Positions 6,437 to 15,170 of a stretch of 21,926 nucleotides of DNA are shown piece after piece. The notes below the pieces were generated by a model. The model searched no databases and was not told the origin of the DNA. It saw nothing but the letters and a program-made list of their open reading frames with translations. Location: contig DIAF01000020.1 of the NCBI GenBank assembly GCA_002414665.1, forward strand, positions 12,905-34,830, given 5' to 3'. The stretch comes from Halieaceae bacterium UBA5085. Lineage in GTDB: Bacteria > Pseudomonadota > Gammaproteobacteria > Pseudomonadales > Halieaceae. The translations under genes were made by a program, and so were the position numbers. Numbering within the stretch: the first letter of the stretch is position 1; each line of letters starts with the position of its first letter.

Positions 6437-8224
6437 TTACTGCAACAGGGCCAGAACGTTCTGGGGCTGGGCGTTCGCCTGGGCCAGAACCGAGATACCG
6501 GCCTGCTGCAGAATCTGCGCACGGGCCAGGGCCGCTGTCTCAGCCGCGAAGTCGGCGTCGAGAATCCGGCTGCGCGATGCACTGAGGTTTTCCGTCGTGG
6601 TGCTCAGGTTGGAGATCGTTGACTCCAGGCGGTTCTGGATCGCACCGAAGGTGCTACGCAGGTCTGCCGCAGAGGTCAATGCCGAGTCGATACGCTGGAT
6701 CGTCGAATTGGCATCAGCCACCGTCAGCACGTTGACATCATCCAGGCTGCCCGATGCGGTTGCAGTGGTTGCGGTGAATACCGTAGCCGCCTGCGCGCCG
6801 GCAATCGTGATGTCCTCACCCGAGGTGATGGTCAGCACGTTATTGTCGTCCAGCGATGCAGAAGCATTACCGGCCAGCGCCACGTTGACCGCGTTGACGA
6901 AGGACTGCACGTCTGAGTAGGTACCTGCCGCTACCGCAAGCGCGTCTGCATCACCAAACTGGAAGGTGAGTTCGTTGGCGGCCAGGGTTATAGTGGACGC
7001 AGCGACCGCCGCTTCTGCAGCTACCTGTGTTCCACCGCTAGCGCCAGTGATTGAGGAAGCTTGGAAATTGTCGACCACTGTTGCTGGCGTAGCACCCGGT
7101 GTCGCACTGGTAATACTGAAAGAATCAGCATCTACCGCAGCGGCTGTGTAGACGCCTGCTCCACCGGACAACCCATCAAGCTCCGATTGCAGGGCGGTGA
7201 CCAGAGCATCAATATCTGCGTAGTCGCCATCCAGCGTGACCGTCTCGCCATCAACATCGAATACCAGATTGCTGGTTTGCGTTCCGGCTGCTCCGGTTGC
7301 TCCGGTGAACTCTGCTTCCGTGGTGCCAGTGCCGTTGTCAATCACAACTGCTACGGTTGGGTCAGTCGCCGCTGCTGTTTTGGTGATCGTGATATCCGTG
7401 CCATCATCGGCAACCACATACTCACCAGCGTTACCTACATCGAGCTGGCTCTGAATTTCCGCGGTAACACCAGCTAAGTTAGTGTAATCCGCGTTGAGGC
7501 TGATGGCGATACCATCGACATCAAAGGTTACCGCTGCACCGCCTTGGTAATCAGTGACACTAATCCCGCCAGTGGTCGCCGCCGACCCCCCTGAGAACGC
7601 GGCCGAGAGGTCAAGACTGGACAGGTCTCCGGTTGTGTAGGAACCCGCAACCGCGTCAGTACCCTCAGCAATCAACGTATCCAGATCCACCGACGTCGCC
7701 GTCGCTACGGCACCCACGTCCGCGGTCCGGATGCTGGTTCCCAGGCTCAGGCCGATGGTCTCACCGACGTTGGCGCCTACCTGGAACAGGGCGCTACCGA
7801 AGCTGCCGTCGAGCACTTTGCGGCCGTTGAAGGACGTCTGGCTGGCTACACGGTCGATTTCCGCCAGGCGCTGCTGCACTTCCTGGTTCAGTGCGGCGCG
7901 GTCGGAATCGGAGTTGGTGGCGTTGGCGGACTGTACCGCCAGTTCGCGAATCCGCTGCAGGTTGGAGGACACTTCGCCCAGCGCGCCTTCAGCGGTCTGC
8001 GCCAGTGAAATGCCGTCGTTGGCGTTGCGGATCGCCTGGTTGAGACCGCGAATCTGCGTGGTAAAACGCTCAGAGATGGCCAGGCCTGCGGCATCGTCCT
8101 TGGCGCTGTTGATACGCAGACCGGAGGACAAACGCTGCAGCGAGGTGGCCACATCGTTCTGGGAGCTGTTGAGGTTCCGCTGAGCAGTCAGCGACGGAAT
8201 ATTGGTATTGATAATCTGGGGCAT
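6437..8224 (-). CDS. fliC: Flagellin FliC
   Basis: A 595-residue flagellin with highly conserved ends. The N-terminal D0/D1 part (1-170) includes LTAQRNLNSSQ, LQRLSSGLRINSAKDDAAG and GISLAQTAEGAL; the C-terminal D1/D0 part (500-595) includes AIQNRLESTISNL, SRSRILDADFA and ILQQAGISVLAQAN. The central hypervariable region (about 175-495) is rich in Thr, Ala, Asp and Gly and holds three imperfect repeats of about 65-70 residues beginning near 231, 320 and 419. This is larger than a minimal flagellin (about 280-490 residues) owing to those surface domains. Flagellin polymerises into the filament after export with FliS. A sigma-28 promoter lies upstream at 8320-8346; the start ATG has AAGGAA seven bases before it. 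It is the only flagellin gene in the window. Confidence 0.98.
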   Translation of the reverse strand: MPQIINTNIPSLTAQRNLNSSQNDVATSLQRLSSGLRINSAKDDAAGLAISERFTTQIRGLNQAIRNANDGISLAQTAEGALGEVSSNLQRIRELAVQSANATNSDSDRAALNQEVQQRLAEIDRVASQTSFNGRKVLDGSFGSALFQVGANVGETIGLSLGTSIRTADVGAVATATSVDLDTLIAEGTDAVAGSYTTGDLSSLDLSAAFSGGSAATTGGISVTDYQGGAAVTFDVDGIAISLNADYTNLAGVTAEIQSQLDVGNAGEYVVADDGTDITITKTAAATDPTVAVVIDNGTGTTEAEFTGATGAAGTQTSNLVFDVDGETVTLDGDYADIDALVTALQSELDGLSGGAGVYTAAAVDADSFSITSATPGATPATVVDNFQASSITGASGGTQVAAEAAVAASTITLAANELTFQFGDADALAVAAGTYSDVQSFVNAVNVALAGNASASLDDNNVLTITSGEDITIAGAQAATVFTATTATASGSLDDVNVLTVADANSTIQRIDSALTSAADLRSTFGAIQNRLESTISNLSTTTENLSASRSRILDADFAAETAALARAQILQQAGISVLAQANAQPQNVLALLQ

Positions 8225-8292
8225 GGTTTCATTCCTTCTCGTTTCGCGCCGGTTTCCCCTGTGGAATCAACGCTGGTCACCGTCCATCGGCC

Positions 8293-8310
8293 CGGGGAAA
8301 ATACTCCCCG
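8293..8310 (-). other. 5'-leader stem-loop of the fliC mRNA
   Basis: A hairpin with six paired bases (CGGGGA/TCCCCG) and a six-base loop. It begins ten bases after the sigma-28 -10 element, hence at about +3 of the fliC transcript, leaving a leader of about 68 bases before the ATG. A stem at the extreme 5' end can protect an mRNA from 5'-dependent decay, which would suit an abundant flagellin message; that role is inference. Confidence 0.5.
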
Positions 8311-8319
8311 TTCAACCAG

Positions 8320-8346
8320 TTAGCGGACGGTCTTGAAGGAACTTTA
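8320..8346 (-). promoter_or_regulatory. Sigma-28 (FliA) promoter of fliC
   Basis: On the minus strand, TAAAGTTC (8346-8339), an 11-base spacer and TCCGCTAA (8327-8320) match the sigma-28 consensus TAAAGTTT-N11-GCCGATAA at 13 of 16 positions. The predicted start near 8313 lies about 89 bases before the fliC ATG. This gives the expected late-class control of flagellin by FliA once FlgM is exported. Confidence 0.85.
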
Positions 8347-8368
8347 GGCGAAGTGTCAGTTTTTTTTA

Positions 8369-9571
8369 CTAGAGGAAATTGAACAGGGACAGACCCTGGA
8401 TGCGCACATAGCTCTGCTGTGCCGCCTGCAGGGCAACCAGTTGCAGGTTGAGCCGGCTGATGGCCTCAGTGACGTCCAGGTCGCGCACTTCCGAGAGGGT
8501 TTCCTGCAGCTGCAGGGTGAAGGCGTCGTTACTCTCGCGCAGGCTGTCTATGCGGTTCAGGCGCACACCCAGGTCCGCCTGCTGCTCCAGCATGCGGCCC
8601 AGCGCCTGGTCCAGGTTGGCCAGGCCACTGGCCATGGCGTTATTCACCGACGCCGAGGCGGCGGGGCCAGTGGTGGAGGTTTTCAGGCTGTCTATGATGT
8701 TCTGCACGCTGCTGAACACGTCCTGGCGCGGCGCTGCCGGCACCGTAAAGCTGTCACCGTCCGCAGGTGCGCCTTCGAAGGTCACGCTGGCCCCGTTGAA
8801 GCTGATGCTGGCGCCGGACTGGTAGGGTCCGCTGGCCACCACCGCGGCGCTGCTGTCCGTTACCGTGAAGGTAACCGGGTCCGCAGCGGTCGGCTGGCTG
8901 AAACTGATGGTGTAGGTATCGCGCTGGTAATTGGCGGCGGCACTGCTGGCATCCACAATGGCAGTGCCGGCATTGCCTGCGTCGGCGCGGATGTCGAAAC
9001 GGCCATTGCCGGCCGGAATGTCCATGAATACTGCGCGGCCGGAATCGCGCACCGCCAGTTGCGTGTTCGGCGCCACCTGCAGGAAACGTTGCCCCTCATC
9101 GCCGTTATACAGCACTTGTCCGCCGCTGCGGCTGAAGGGCTGGGTCTGGGCCTGGAAACCGGCGAACACGAACTCGCCGTTGGCATCCCGGGTGTTGGCC
9201 AGGCTGACCAGTTCGTCCAGCCGCCCTTCCATCTCGGTGGCGATGGCACGGCGGGTTTCCGGGGTCTGGGTGGCGTTGTTGGCCTGCACGGTCAGTTCGC
9301 GCACCCGCTGCAGCACGTCGGTGACATCCTGCAACACCGTATCGGCGAGGGCAATCTGGCCTTCGGCAAGGTTGGCGTTGCGCTGAAACTGGTCGAGCTG
9401 CTGCAGGTCTTCCGTCAGGTCCAGAATCTGTACGGCCGCGATGGGATCATCCGCCGGAGTGGTGACGCGCAGGCCACTGGCCAGTTGCTGCTGAGTTTTC
9501 TGCAGCTGGGCCTGCTGGTTCAGGATGTTGCTGATCCCCTGCTGGAAAATCTGGGCGGTTGAAAGGCGCAT
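8369..9571 (-). CDS. flgL: Hook-filament junction protein FlgL (HAP3)
   Basis: A 400-residue flagellin-like junction protein. The N-terminus MRLSTAQIFQQGISNIL and the following QLQKTQQQLASGLRVTTPAD are typical of FlgL, as are the helical segment VLQDVTDVLQRVRELTVQAN and the C-terminal RDLDVTEAISRLN with QQSYVRIQGLSLF. The centre contains the motif FEGAPADGDSFTV, also found in FlgK. FlgL forms the second ring between hook and filament on top of FlgK. The gene is last in the flgB-L operon, 15 bases after flgK, and its TAG stop is followed by the fliC promoter region without an obvious terminator. Confidence 0.96.
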   Translation of the reverse strand: MRLSTAQIFQQGISNILNQQAQLQKTQQQLASGLRVTTPADDPIAAVQILDLTEDLQQLDQFQRNANLAEGQIALADTVLQDVTDVLQRVRELTVQANNATQTPETRRAIATEMEGRLDELVSLANTRDANGEFVFAGFQAQTQPFSRSGGQVLYNGDEGQRFLQVAPNTQLAVRDSGRAVFMDIPAGNGRFDIRADAGNAGTAIVDASSAAANYQRDTYTISFSQPTAADPVTFTVTDSSAAVVASGPYQSGASISFNGASVTFEGAPADGDSFTVPAAPRQDVFSSVQNIIDSLKTSTTGPAASASVNNAMASGLANLDQALGRMLEQQADLGVRLNRIDSLRESNDAFTLQLQETLSEVRDLDVTEAISRLNLQLVALQAAQQSYVRIQGLSLFNFL

Positions 9572-9586
9572 CAGTCAACTCCGGCG

Positions 9587-11503
9587 TTAGCGACGCGTGG
9601 CATCGAGCAGGGTCTGGAACACGGTGTCCGCCACGGAGATCACCTGCGCAGCGGCCTGGTAGGCCTGCTGGAACCGCAACAGATCGGCGGCCTCCTCGTC
9701 AAGATTCACGCCCTGCACGCTGTCGCGAGCGGAAATCGCCTGCTGCAACAGGGTTCCCTCGGCATCGGCGGCGGCACTGGCCTGCCGGCTGCGCACGGCC
9801 ACATCGGCCACCAGGCCCGCGTAACTGTCCTGGTAGCTGGCGGTACCGCCGTCCAGAATCGGGGCGGTTTGCAGGGCCCCAAGCGCCAGGGCATTGCGGT
9901 TGTCGCCACTGCCGTCGGTGTTGTTGGCAATGCTCAGTGTATCCCCGGCGGCGGGCGTGCCTGCCAGCTCAAAGCTGAGACCCCCCAGTGTCACGGCAAT
10001 CCCCCCGCTGTCGGTGGCCGGGTCGTAGGCAATGGGGCCACCTGCGCTGCCCGCCACATCGTAGCCGGGCACGCCCGCGCCCAGCGCATCGGGGTTGAAG
10101 GTGAGCGTAATCGCGCCGGCCAGCGGCAGGCCCGCCACGCTGTCCACGGCGAGCGACGCGAGGCGCGCATCGCCCAGGTTGGCGCTGCCGGTGCCGCTGC
10201 GCACCGGGCTGGCGGCGGCAAACGCCGCTGCGTTGGTCAGCTCCACCGCAAACAGGTTGGCCCCCTGGGCCACCGGCTGCACCAGGAAGCTGTCACCAGC
10301 CGCCGGCGTACCGCTGATGGTGATGTCCACGCCATCAATGGTGAATGCCGGCCCGGCGCCGGACTGGGTCGCGCCGGTTTGCTCGTTACGCAGGGTCCAC
10401 TGGCTGCCGTCGAAACTCAGGCGGTAGTCTGCCCCCGTGAGCTGCCCCACATCCGCCAGTGCTGCGGTGACCGTGGCACTGCCCGTGTTGCCCGTCGAAC
10501 CCGACACCGCGGGTTGCAGCGGCCGGAAAAAATTGCCTCCGAGCTGGCCGTTCAGGTCCATGCCCTCGCTGTGCTGGGCATTGAAAGTCGCAGCAATCCC
10601 CGCGGCCAACAGGCCCAGCTCATTACGGGTGCTGTCCAGCACGCCGCCCCGGAAGGACAGTGCAGCACCCAGCTCACCGCCGCTCAGGAAGCGCCCGATA
10701 TCGGTACTGGACGCCAGCCCGGCAATACCCACATTCACCCGTGTGGCATCAAAGGGGTCACGGAACGTCTGCAACTGGCTGGCGGTGAAGCCCACCACCA
10801 GCGCCTGGCCGTTGCCTACCAGCACGTTCACCGCACCGTCGTCCTGGGTCACAGTGGTCACACCCACTTTTTCCGCTAGGCGGTTGATCGCCTGGTCCCG
10901 GGCATCCAGCAGGTCGTTGGGCGGCTGCCCGCCGCTTTGCGTGGTGGCCCGCACCACCTGCTCGTTGAGGGACGCAATGTTGCTGGCCAGCGCGTTGATG
11001 TCACTGACCGTGGTGGTGATGCGCTGGCTGACTTCACTGTTGAGGCCACGCAGCTGGGCATCCAGCGTCTGGAATCGCCCTGCCAGCTCGTTGGCTTCGC
11101 CCAGCAGCACCTTGCGCTCCGGGATTGAGCCCGGGTTGTTCGCCACATCCTGCAGCGCGCCGAAAAAGCTCTCGATGCCGGGGGCAATACCCACGGACGG
11201 GTCCGCCAGCAGGCTGTCGATGCGGGATGTCAGACTGCTGAGGGTACTGAAACCGGCGCTGGAGGAACTGCGGCTGCGCACGTCCTGGGCCAGGAACTGA
11301 TCATAACTGCGGGTGATGGAGTCCACCTTCACGCCGGTGCCGAGGAAGCCGGCGCCGGTGGCTTCCGGCGGCAGGGTGGCAAAATTCACCCGCTGGCGGC
11401 TATAACCCGCCGTGTTCACGTTGGCGATATTCTGGCCGGTCGTAGAGAGCGCCCGCTGCAATGAGAGCAGCGCAGAAGTCCCGATGTTGAGCAGATCCGC
11501 CAC
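9587..11503 (-). CDS. flgK: Hook-associated protein FlgK (HAP1)
   Basis: A 638-residue protein with the FlgK N-terminus (LLNIGTSALLSLQRALST, then TTGQNIANVNTAGYSRQ) and the rod/hook-type C-terminus VNLDEEAADLLRFQQAYQAA followed by a helix ending LLDATRR. The middle is a large variable beta domain in which the hook-junction motif G-TPAAGD occurs twice (ISGTPAAGDSFLVQP and ELAGTPAAGDTLSIA). FlgK forms the first junction ring on the completed hook; FlgN is its chaperone. The start is GTG at 11503, with CGAGG six bases upstream; the alanine that follows begins the conserved N-terminus, so no earlier start is needed. It lies 19 bases after flgJ. Confidence 0.97.
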   Translation of the reverse strand: MADLLNIGTSALLSLQRALSTTGQNIANVNTAGYSRQRVNFATLPPEATGAGFLGTGVKVDSITRSYDQFLAQDVRSRSSSSAGFSTLSSLTSRIDSLLADPSVGIAPGIESFFGALQDVANNPGSIPERKVLLGEANELAGRFQTLDAQLRGLNSEVSQRITTTVSDINALASNIASLNEQVVRATTQSGGQPPNDLLDARDQAINRLAEKVGVTTVTQDDGAVNVLVGNGQALVVGFTASQLQTFRDPFDATRVNVGIAGLASSTDIGRFLSGGELGAALSFRGGVLDSTRNELGLLAAGIAATFNAQHSEGMDLNGQLGGNFFRPLQPAVSGSTGNTGSATVTAALADVGQLTGADYRLSFDGSQWTLRNEQTGATQSGAGPAFTIDGVDITISGTPAAGDSFLVQPVAQGANLFAVELTNAAAFAAASPVRSGTGSANLGDARLASLAVDSVAGLPLAGAITLTFNPDALGAGVPGYDVAGSAGGPIAYDPATDSGGIAVTLGGLSFELAGTPAAGDTLSIANNTDGSGDNRNALALGALQTAPILDGGTASYQDSYAGLVADVAVRSRQASAAADAEGTLLQQAISARDSVQGVNLDEEAADLLRFQQAYQAAAQVISVADTVFQTLLDATRR

Positions 11504-11522
11504 AGTGAGCCTCGGTCAGGGT

Positions 11523-12545
11523 TCAGGCGGCCTCGGGCCGCCGGTCAGAAAGGGTTGGCGGCAGCTGAGCGGAATTCTTTAGCTCCGCCACGGTGTCCGC
11601 CAGGCTGCCACGCTGCAGGATCGCGAGGATTTTGTCGGCGTAGGCGGGGTCTGTCGCATAGCCCGCCGCCTGCAATTCACGCAGGTAGGCCTCGGGCTCG
11701 GCGGCGCTGGCCAGCGCCTCCTGATAGCGCGGGGCACCGCGAATCAGGTCGACATAGTCGGCAAATGACTCGGCCGTGCTGCCGTATACGCGAAAAGACG
11801 CGCGCTCCAGACGGGCGGCTGCGCCGTCATACTCCACGGTTTGCACCGTGGTAGTGGGGCCCTGCCAGCCGCGCCCGGCCTTGATGTTGAACAGGTTGTG
11901 GCTGCTGCCGGCAGCCGCGGGCAGCGCGCGCTGGCCCCAGCCGGTTTCCAGCGCCGCCTGGGCAATCAGTACCGCCGGGTCCACCCCGAGCTCGGCAGCT
12001 GCGGGCACAGCCTGCGGCCACAGGTCGCGCACAAAGTCCTCGGGGGCTGCGGGCTGCGCCGGAGGACGGCCGGCGGCGGCCAGTGGCGGCTGCGCAGCGG
12101 GGCCCGCCGCCTCAACCTCCAGCGCAGCGCCGCCTGGGGCTGCAGGGGTCCGGCTGTAACGGGCCGGCGGCAGCAGGGGTGACGCCTGCCCGCCTTGCGG
12201 CGGCAACAGGGGCTGGGTGGTCTCCGCTGGCGCAGCATCACTCACCGCCCCCGCCGCCTGCAGCTGCTCCACCAGCACCTGTGCCAGGCCCAGTCCACCG
12301 TGGTCTGCAAGGTCCACGGACAACTGCTGGTCGAACATCTGCTGCCAGTTCTTCAGCTGGTTGCTGTTGAACAGGCCGCCTTCCGGCGTGGCGTCGCGCA
12401 TGGCTTTCAGCATTTGCTGCACGAAAATCGCTTCAAACTGTGCGGCAACGGGCTCCACCGCAGAGGCGGCATCCTGCCGCGCCTCGCGCCGCAGGGCGGC
12501 GAGGCCGCTAAAGTCGTGGTAAAGAGATGCCTGTGCCGCCTGCAT
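11523..12545 (-). CDS. flgJ: Rod-cap/peptidoglycan hydrolase FlgJ
   Basis: A 340-residue two-domain FlgJ. Residues 30-98 form the rod-scaffold domain (FEAIFVQQMLKAMRDATPEG), 100-168 a Pro/Ala-rich linker, and about 172-315 a glucosaminidase domain with VLIAQAALETGWGQ, in which E200 is the expected catalytic acid, plus SHNLFNIKAG (215-224) and FADYVDLI (261-268). The protein caps the growing rod and cuts peptidoglycan so that the rod can cross the wall. There is no cleavable signal peptide, consistent with export through the flagellar apparatus. The fused hydrolase domain is the gammaproteobacterial form; many other phyla keep only the first domain. It lies nine bases after flgI. Confidence 0.97.
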   Translation of the reverse strand: MQAAQASLYHDFSGLAALRREARQDAASAVEPVAAQFEAIFVQQMLKAMRDATPEGGLFNSNQLKNWQQMFDQQLSVDLADHGGLGLAQVLVEQLQAAGAVSDAAPAETTQPLLPPQGGQASPLLPPARYSRTPAAPGGAALEVEAAGPAAQPPLAAAGRPPAQPAAPEDFVRDLWPQAVPAAAELGVDPAVLIAQAALETGWGQRALPAAAGSSHNLFNIKAGRGWQGPTTTVQTVEYDGAAARLERASFRVYGSTAESFADYVDLIRGAPRYQEALASAAEPEAYLRELQAAGYATDPAYADKILAILQRGSLADTVAELKNSAQLPPTLSDRRPEAA

Positions 12546-12554
12546 GCCCCGCCC

Positions 12555-13667
12555 CTAGATCACGATCAACTGGGCGCGCAGGGCACCCGCCTGCTGCAGC
12601 GCCTCGAGGATCGCAATCAGGTCGCCGGGGGCCGCACCCACGCCGTTGACCGCCGCCACCAGCTCCTGCAGGGTGATGCCTGCATCCAGCAGGAACATGC
12701 GCGCGTTCTCCTGCTCCGCCACCACTTCGGAGTCCGGCGTGACCACGGTCTCGCCGCCGGCGAAAGCGCCGGGCTGGCTGACATTGATATCTTCGGAGAC
12801 GGTCACCACCAGGTTGCCGTGCGCCACTGCGGCGGTTTCCACTCGCACGTCGCTGCCGATGACGATGGTGCCGCTGCGCGAGTTCACCACCACCCGCGCC
12901 GGCGCCGACGCCGGGTCCACCTGCAGGTTTTCGACGATGGACACAAAGGCAACGCGATCCGCCAGATCCGCCGGCGCCTGCACCTCGATGGACACGGCAT
13001 CAATCGGCTGCGCCGTGCCTGCGCCCAGTGCGGCGTTGATGGAACCCGCCACACGTTGCGCGGTGGTGAAGTCCGGCGCATTGAGGTTCATGATCAAGGT
13101 GGGCGCCGTAGCGAAGGGGCTATCCACCGTGCGCTCCACGGTCGCGCCATTGGGAATACGGCCGGAGCTTGTGGCGTTGACCGTCACCCGCGAGCCGTCC
13201 GCGCCCTCGGCTCCAAAACCGCTGACCAGCAGGGAACCCTGCGCCAGGGCGTAGGTTTCTCCGTTGGCCGCTTTCAGCGGCGTCATCAGCAGGGTGCCGC
13301 CGCGCAGGCTTTTGGCGTTGCCCAGCGAGGACACCGTCACATCGATGGTCTGCCCGGGCTTGGCGAAGGCCGGGAGGTCGGCATGCACCATGACTGCGGC
13401 GACATTGGTCAGCTGTGGGTTGACGTTGGCGGGAATGTTCACCCCCAGCTGCGCCAGCATGCTCTTCAGGCTCTGGATCGTGAACGGTGCCTGAATGGTC
13501 TGGTCACCGCTGCCATCCAGGCCCACCACCAGGCCGTAGCCGATCAGCTGGTTGCTGCGCACACCGTTGACGCTGGCGATATCCTTGATGCGTTCTGCGC
13601 TGGCCTGGGAGGACAGCAGCAGCACCAGCAACAGCGGACAGAGACGGGACCAGAGTAGCGTTAACAT
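12555..13667 (-). CDS. flgI: Flagellar P-ring protein FlgI
   Basis: A 370-residue periplasmic protein. A Sec signal peptide with a hydrophobic core (residues 9-18) ends at ASA/ER after residue 24. The mature start ERIKDIASVNGVRSNQLIGY is diagnostic of FlgI, as are GLVVGLDGSGDQT and the C-terminal LQELVAAVNGVGAAPGDLIA with ILEALQQAGALRAQLIVI. FlgI forms the P-ring bushing in the peptidoglycan layer; FlgA helps its assembly. The gene lies nine bases after flgH with GAGG seven bases before the ATG. Confidence 0.98.
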   Translation of the reverse strand: MLTLLWSRLCPLLLVLLLSSQASAERIKDIASVNGVRSNQLIGYGLVVGLDGSGDQTIQAPFTIQSLKSMLAQLGVNIPANVNPQLTNVAAVMVHADLPAFAKPGQTIDVTVSSLGNAKSLRGGTLLMTPLKAANGETYALAQGSLLVSGFGAEGADGSRVTVNATSSGRIPNGATVERTVDSPFATAPTLIMNLNAPDFTTAQRVAGSINAALGAGTAQPIDAVSIEVQAPADLADRVAFVSIVENLQVDPASAPARVVVNSRSGTIVIGSDVRVETAAVAHGNLVVTVSEDINVSQPGAFAGGETVVTPDSEVVAEQENARMFLLDAGITLQELVAAVNGVGAAPGDLIAILEALQQAGALRAQLIVI

Positions 13668-13676
13668 CAGCGTGCC

Positions 13677-14363
13677 TCAGAAAGGAACCAGGGGGCTCAT
13701 GAAGAACCGGGTCAGCCACCCGGGCGTGTTGGCTTCCTGACCGACGCCGGTGCCGCTGTAGGAAATGCGCGCGTCGGCAATCAGGGTGGAGGAAATGGTG
13801 TTGGTGGGGCTCAGATCCTCCGGGCGGATGATGCCGCGCAGGCGGATATATTCGTCCCCCTGGTTGATGTTGATCCACTTCTCGCCCTGGATATACAAAT
13901 TGCCGTTGGGGAGCACCTGGGCCACCTGCACCGCGATGGAGCCGCGCAGGCTGTTGCTCTGGCCCAGAGCCGCCTCGCCCGAGAAGGCGCTGGCACCGTT
14001 GATGTCTACACCGAGGTTGTAACGACCGTTCACGGTGACCGGCTGGCCGAAGACGGTGGGGCTGGTGAGGTTGATTTCGCTGCTTTTGTCCAGCTCGGTG
14101 TCGCTGCTCTTGCTGCCGGTGGTGGCTTCGACCAGCACCACGCTGACAATATCCCCCACCTGCACCGCGCGGGTGTCGCTGAACAGCGACATCGCCTGCG
14201 AGGAAACATACACGCCGCCGTTGGTAGGCGGCTTCGGCAATAAAGAGTAATCGATGGGGTCTACCGGCCCGTACAACTCGCTGCTTTTTTCCTGCACGCC
14301 ACCACAGCCCACCAGAACCAGCAGGCCAGTCGCCAGGATCATACACTTCAAGGAAGCAGGCAC
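13677..14363 (-). CDS. flgH: Flagellar L-ring lipoprotein FlgH
   Basis: A lipoprotein of 228 residues with a short signal peptide and lipobox LVGC (17-20); C20 would be lipidated. Family segments are GGVYVSSQAMSLFSDTRA, VGDIVSVVLVEATTGSKSS, the ring motif NGNLYIQGEKWININQGDE, and YIRLRGIIRPEDLSPTNTI with ISSTLIADARISYSGTG near the end. FlgH forms the L-ring in the outer membrane. I chose GTG at 14363 because AAGGAG, overlapping the flgG stop, lies five bases before it; a GTG two codons upstream (14369) would leave no spacing to that site. The gene sits between flgG and flgI in the normal order. Confidence 0.96.
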   Translation of the reverse strand: MPASLKCMILATGLLVLVGCGGVQEKSSELYGPVDPIDYSLLPKPPTNGGVYVSSQAMSLFSDTRAVQVGDIVSVVLVEATTGSKSSDTELDKSSEINLTSPTVFGQPVTVNGRYNLGVDINGASAFSGEAALGQSNSLRGSIAVQVAQVLPNGNLYIQGEKWININQGDEYIRLRGIIRPEDLSPTNTISSTLIADARISYSGTGVGQEANTPGWLTRFFMSPLVPF

Positions 14364-14372
14364 AGTCACTCC

Positions 14373-15158
14373 TTACAGGTTGTTGGAGACGAACTGGAGC
14401 ATCTGGTCAGCGGTCGAGATAGCCTTGGAGTTCATCTCGTAGGCGCGCTGGGTTTCGATCATGTTCACCAGCTCCTCCACCACATTCACGTTGGAGCTTT
14501 CCACATAGCCCTGCACCACCGTGCCCAGGCCGTTGATCCCCGGGTTGCCGGGCTGCGGTGCACCACTGGCACCGGATTCCACCAGCAGGTTCTCGCCCCG
14601 CGCCTGCAGGCCGGCCGGGTTGATGAAGTCGGTGAGCTGGATATTGCCCACCTGGCTCACCGCAGCGCTGCCCGGCACCGTGACCGACACCGTGCCATCA
14701 CCACCGATGCTGATCGAGGTGGCATTCTGCGGGATGGTGATCGGGGGCTGCAGCTGGTAGCCGGCAGAGGTCACCACAATGCCCTGATCGTTAATCTGCA
14801 GGGAACCGTCGCGGGTATAGGCCTGGGTGCCGTCGGGCAGCAGGATCTCGAAGAAGCCGCGGCCCTGGATGGCGAGGTCCAGCGAGTTGTCGGTTTTGGT
14901 CAGGTTGCCCTGGGTGAACAGCTTTTCGGTCGCCACCACCCGCGTGCCGGTGCCGATCTGCAGCCCCGAGGGCAGCAGCGTGTCCTGGGAGGACTGGGCA
15001 CCCACCTGACGCACGTTCTGGTACACCAGGTCTTCAAAAATCGCGCGACTGCGCTTGAAGCCCGTGGTGCCGACGTTGGCCAGGTTGTTGGCAATGGTCG
15101 ACATGCGCGTCTGCTGCGCGTCGAGGCCGGTTTTGGAAATCCACAGTGACTGTGACAT
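14373..15158 (-). CDS. flgG: Distal rod protein FlgG
   Basis: A 261-residue protein, exactly the usual FlgG length. The N-terminus SLWISKTGLDAQQTRMSTIA is followed by the family signature NNLANVGTTGFKRSRAIFED; LTKTDNSLDLAIQGRGFFEI lies near residue 95; the C-terminus VNVVEELVNMIETQRAYEMN and the final helix match the rod/hook family. FlgG forms the distal rod and is exported by the flagellar type III system. It follows flgF by 12 bases. Nothing is atypical. Confidence 0.98.
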   Translation of the reverse strand: MSQSLWISKTGLDAQQTRMSTIANNLANVGTTGFKRSRAIFEDLVYQNVRQVGAQSSQDTLLPSGLQIGTGTRVVATEKLFTQGNLTKTDNSLDLAIQGRGFFEILLPDGTQAYTRDGSLQINDQGIVVTSAGYQLQPPITIPQNATSISIGGDGTVSVTVPGSAAVSQVGNIQLTDFINPAGLQARGENLLVESGASGAPQPGNPGINGLGTVVQGYVESSNVNVVEELVNMIETQRAYEMNSKAISTADQMLQFVSNNL

Positions 15159-15170
15159 GGCCTGAATTCC

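Noticed and set aside
8347..8371. Run of eight T bases on the plus strand after flgL as a terminator
   Set aside because: On the flgL (minus) strand it is an A-run directly after the stop codon with no hairpin, and no plus-strand gene ends here.
8441..9562. 373-codon open frame on the plus strand opposite flgL
   Set aside because: Shadow of flgL with no ribosome-binding site and no recognisable motif.
12195..13658. Long open frame on the plus strand opposite flgI and part of flgJ (487 codons)
   Set aside because: It is the mirror of flgI/flgJ codon structure in GC-rich DNA; the product is rich in His, Arg and Gln, has no domain pattern, and the minus-strand genes are certain.
13504..14346. 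280-codon open frame on the minus strand overlapping flgH and flgI in another frame
   Set aside because: It is rich in Arg, Gln and His with no family features; flgH and flgI both have clear signatures.
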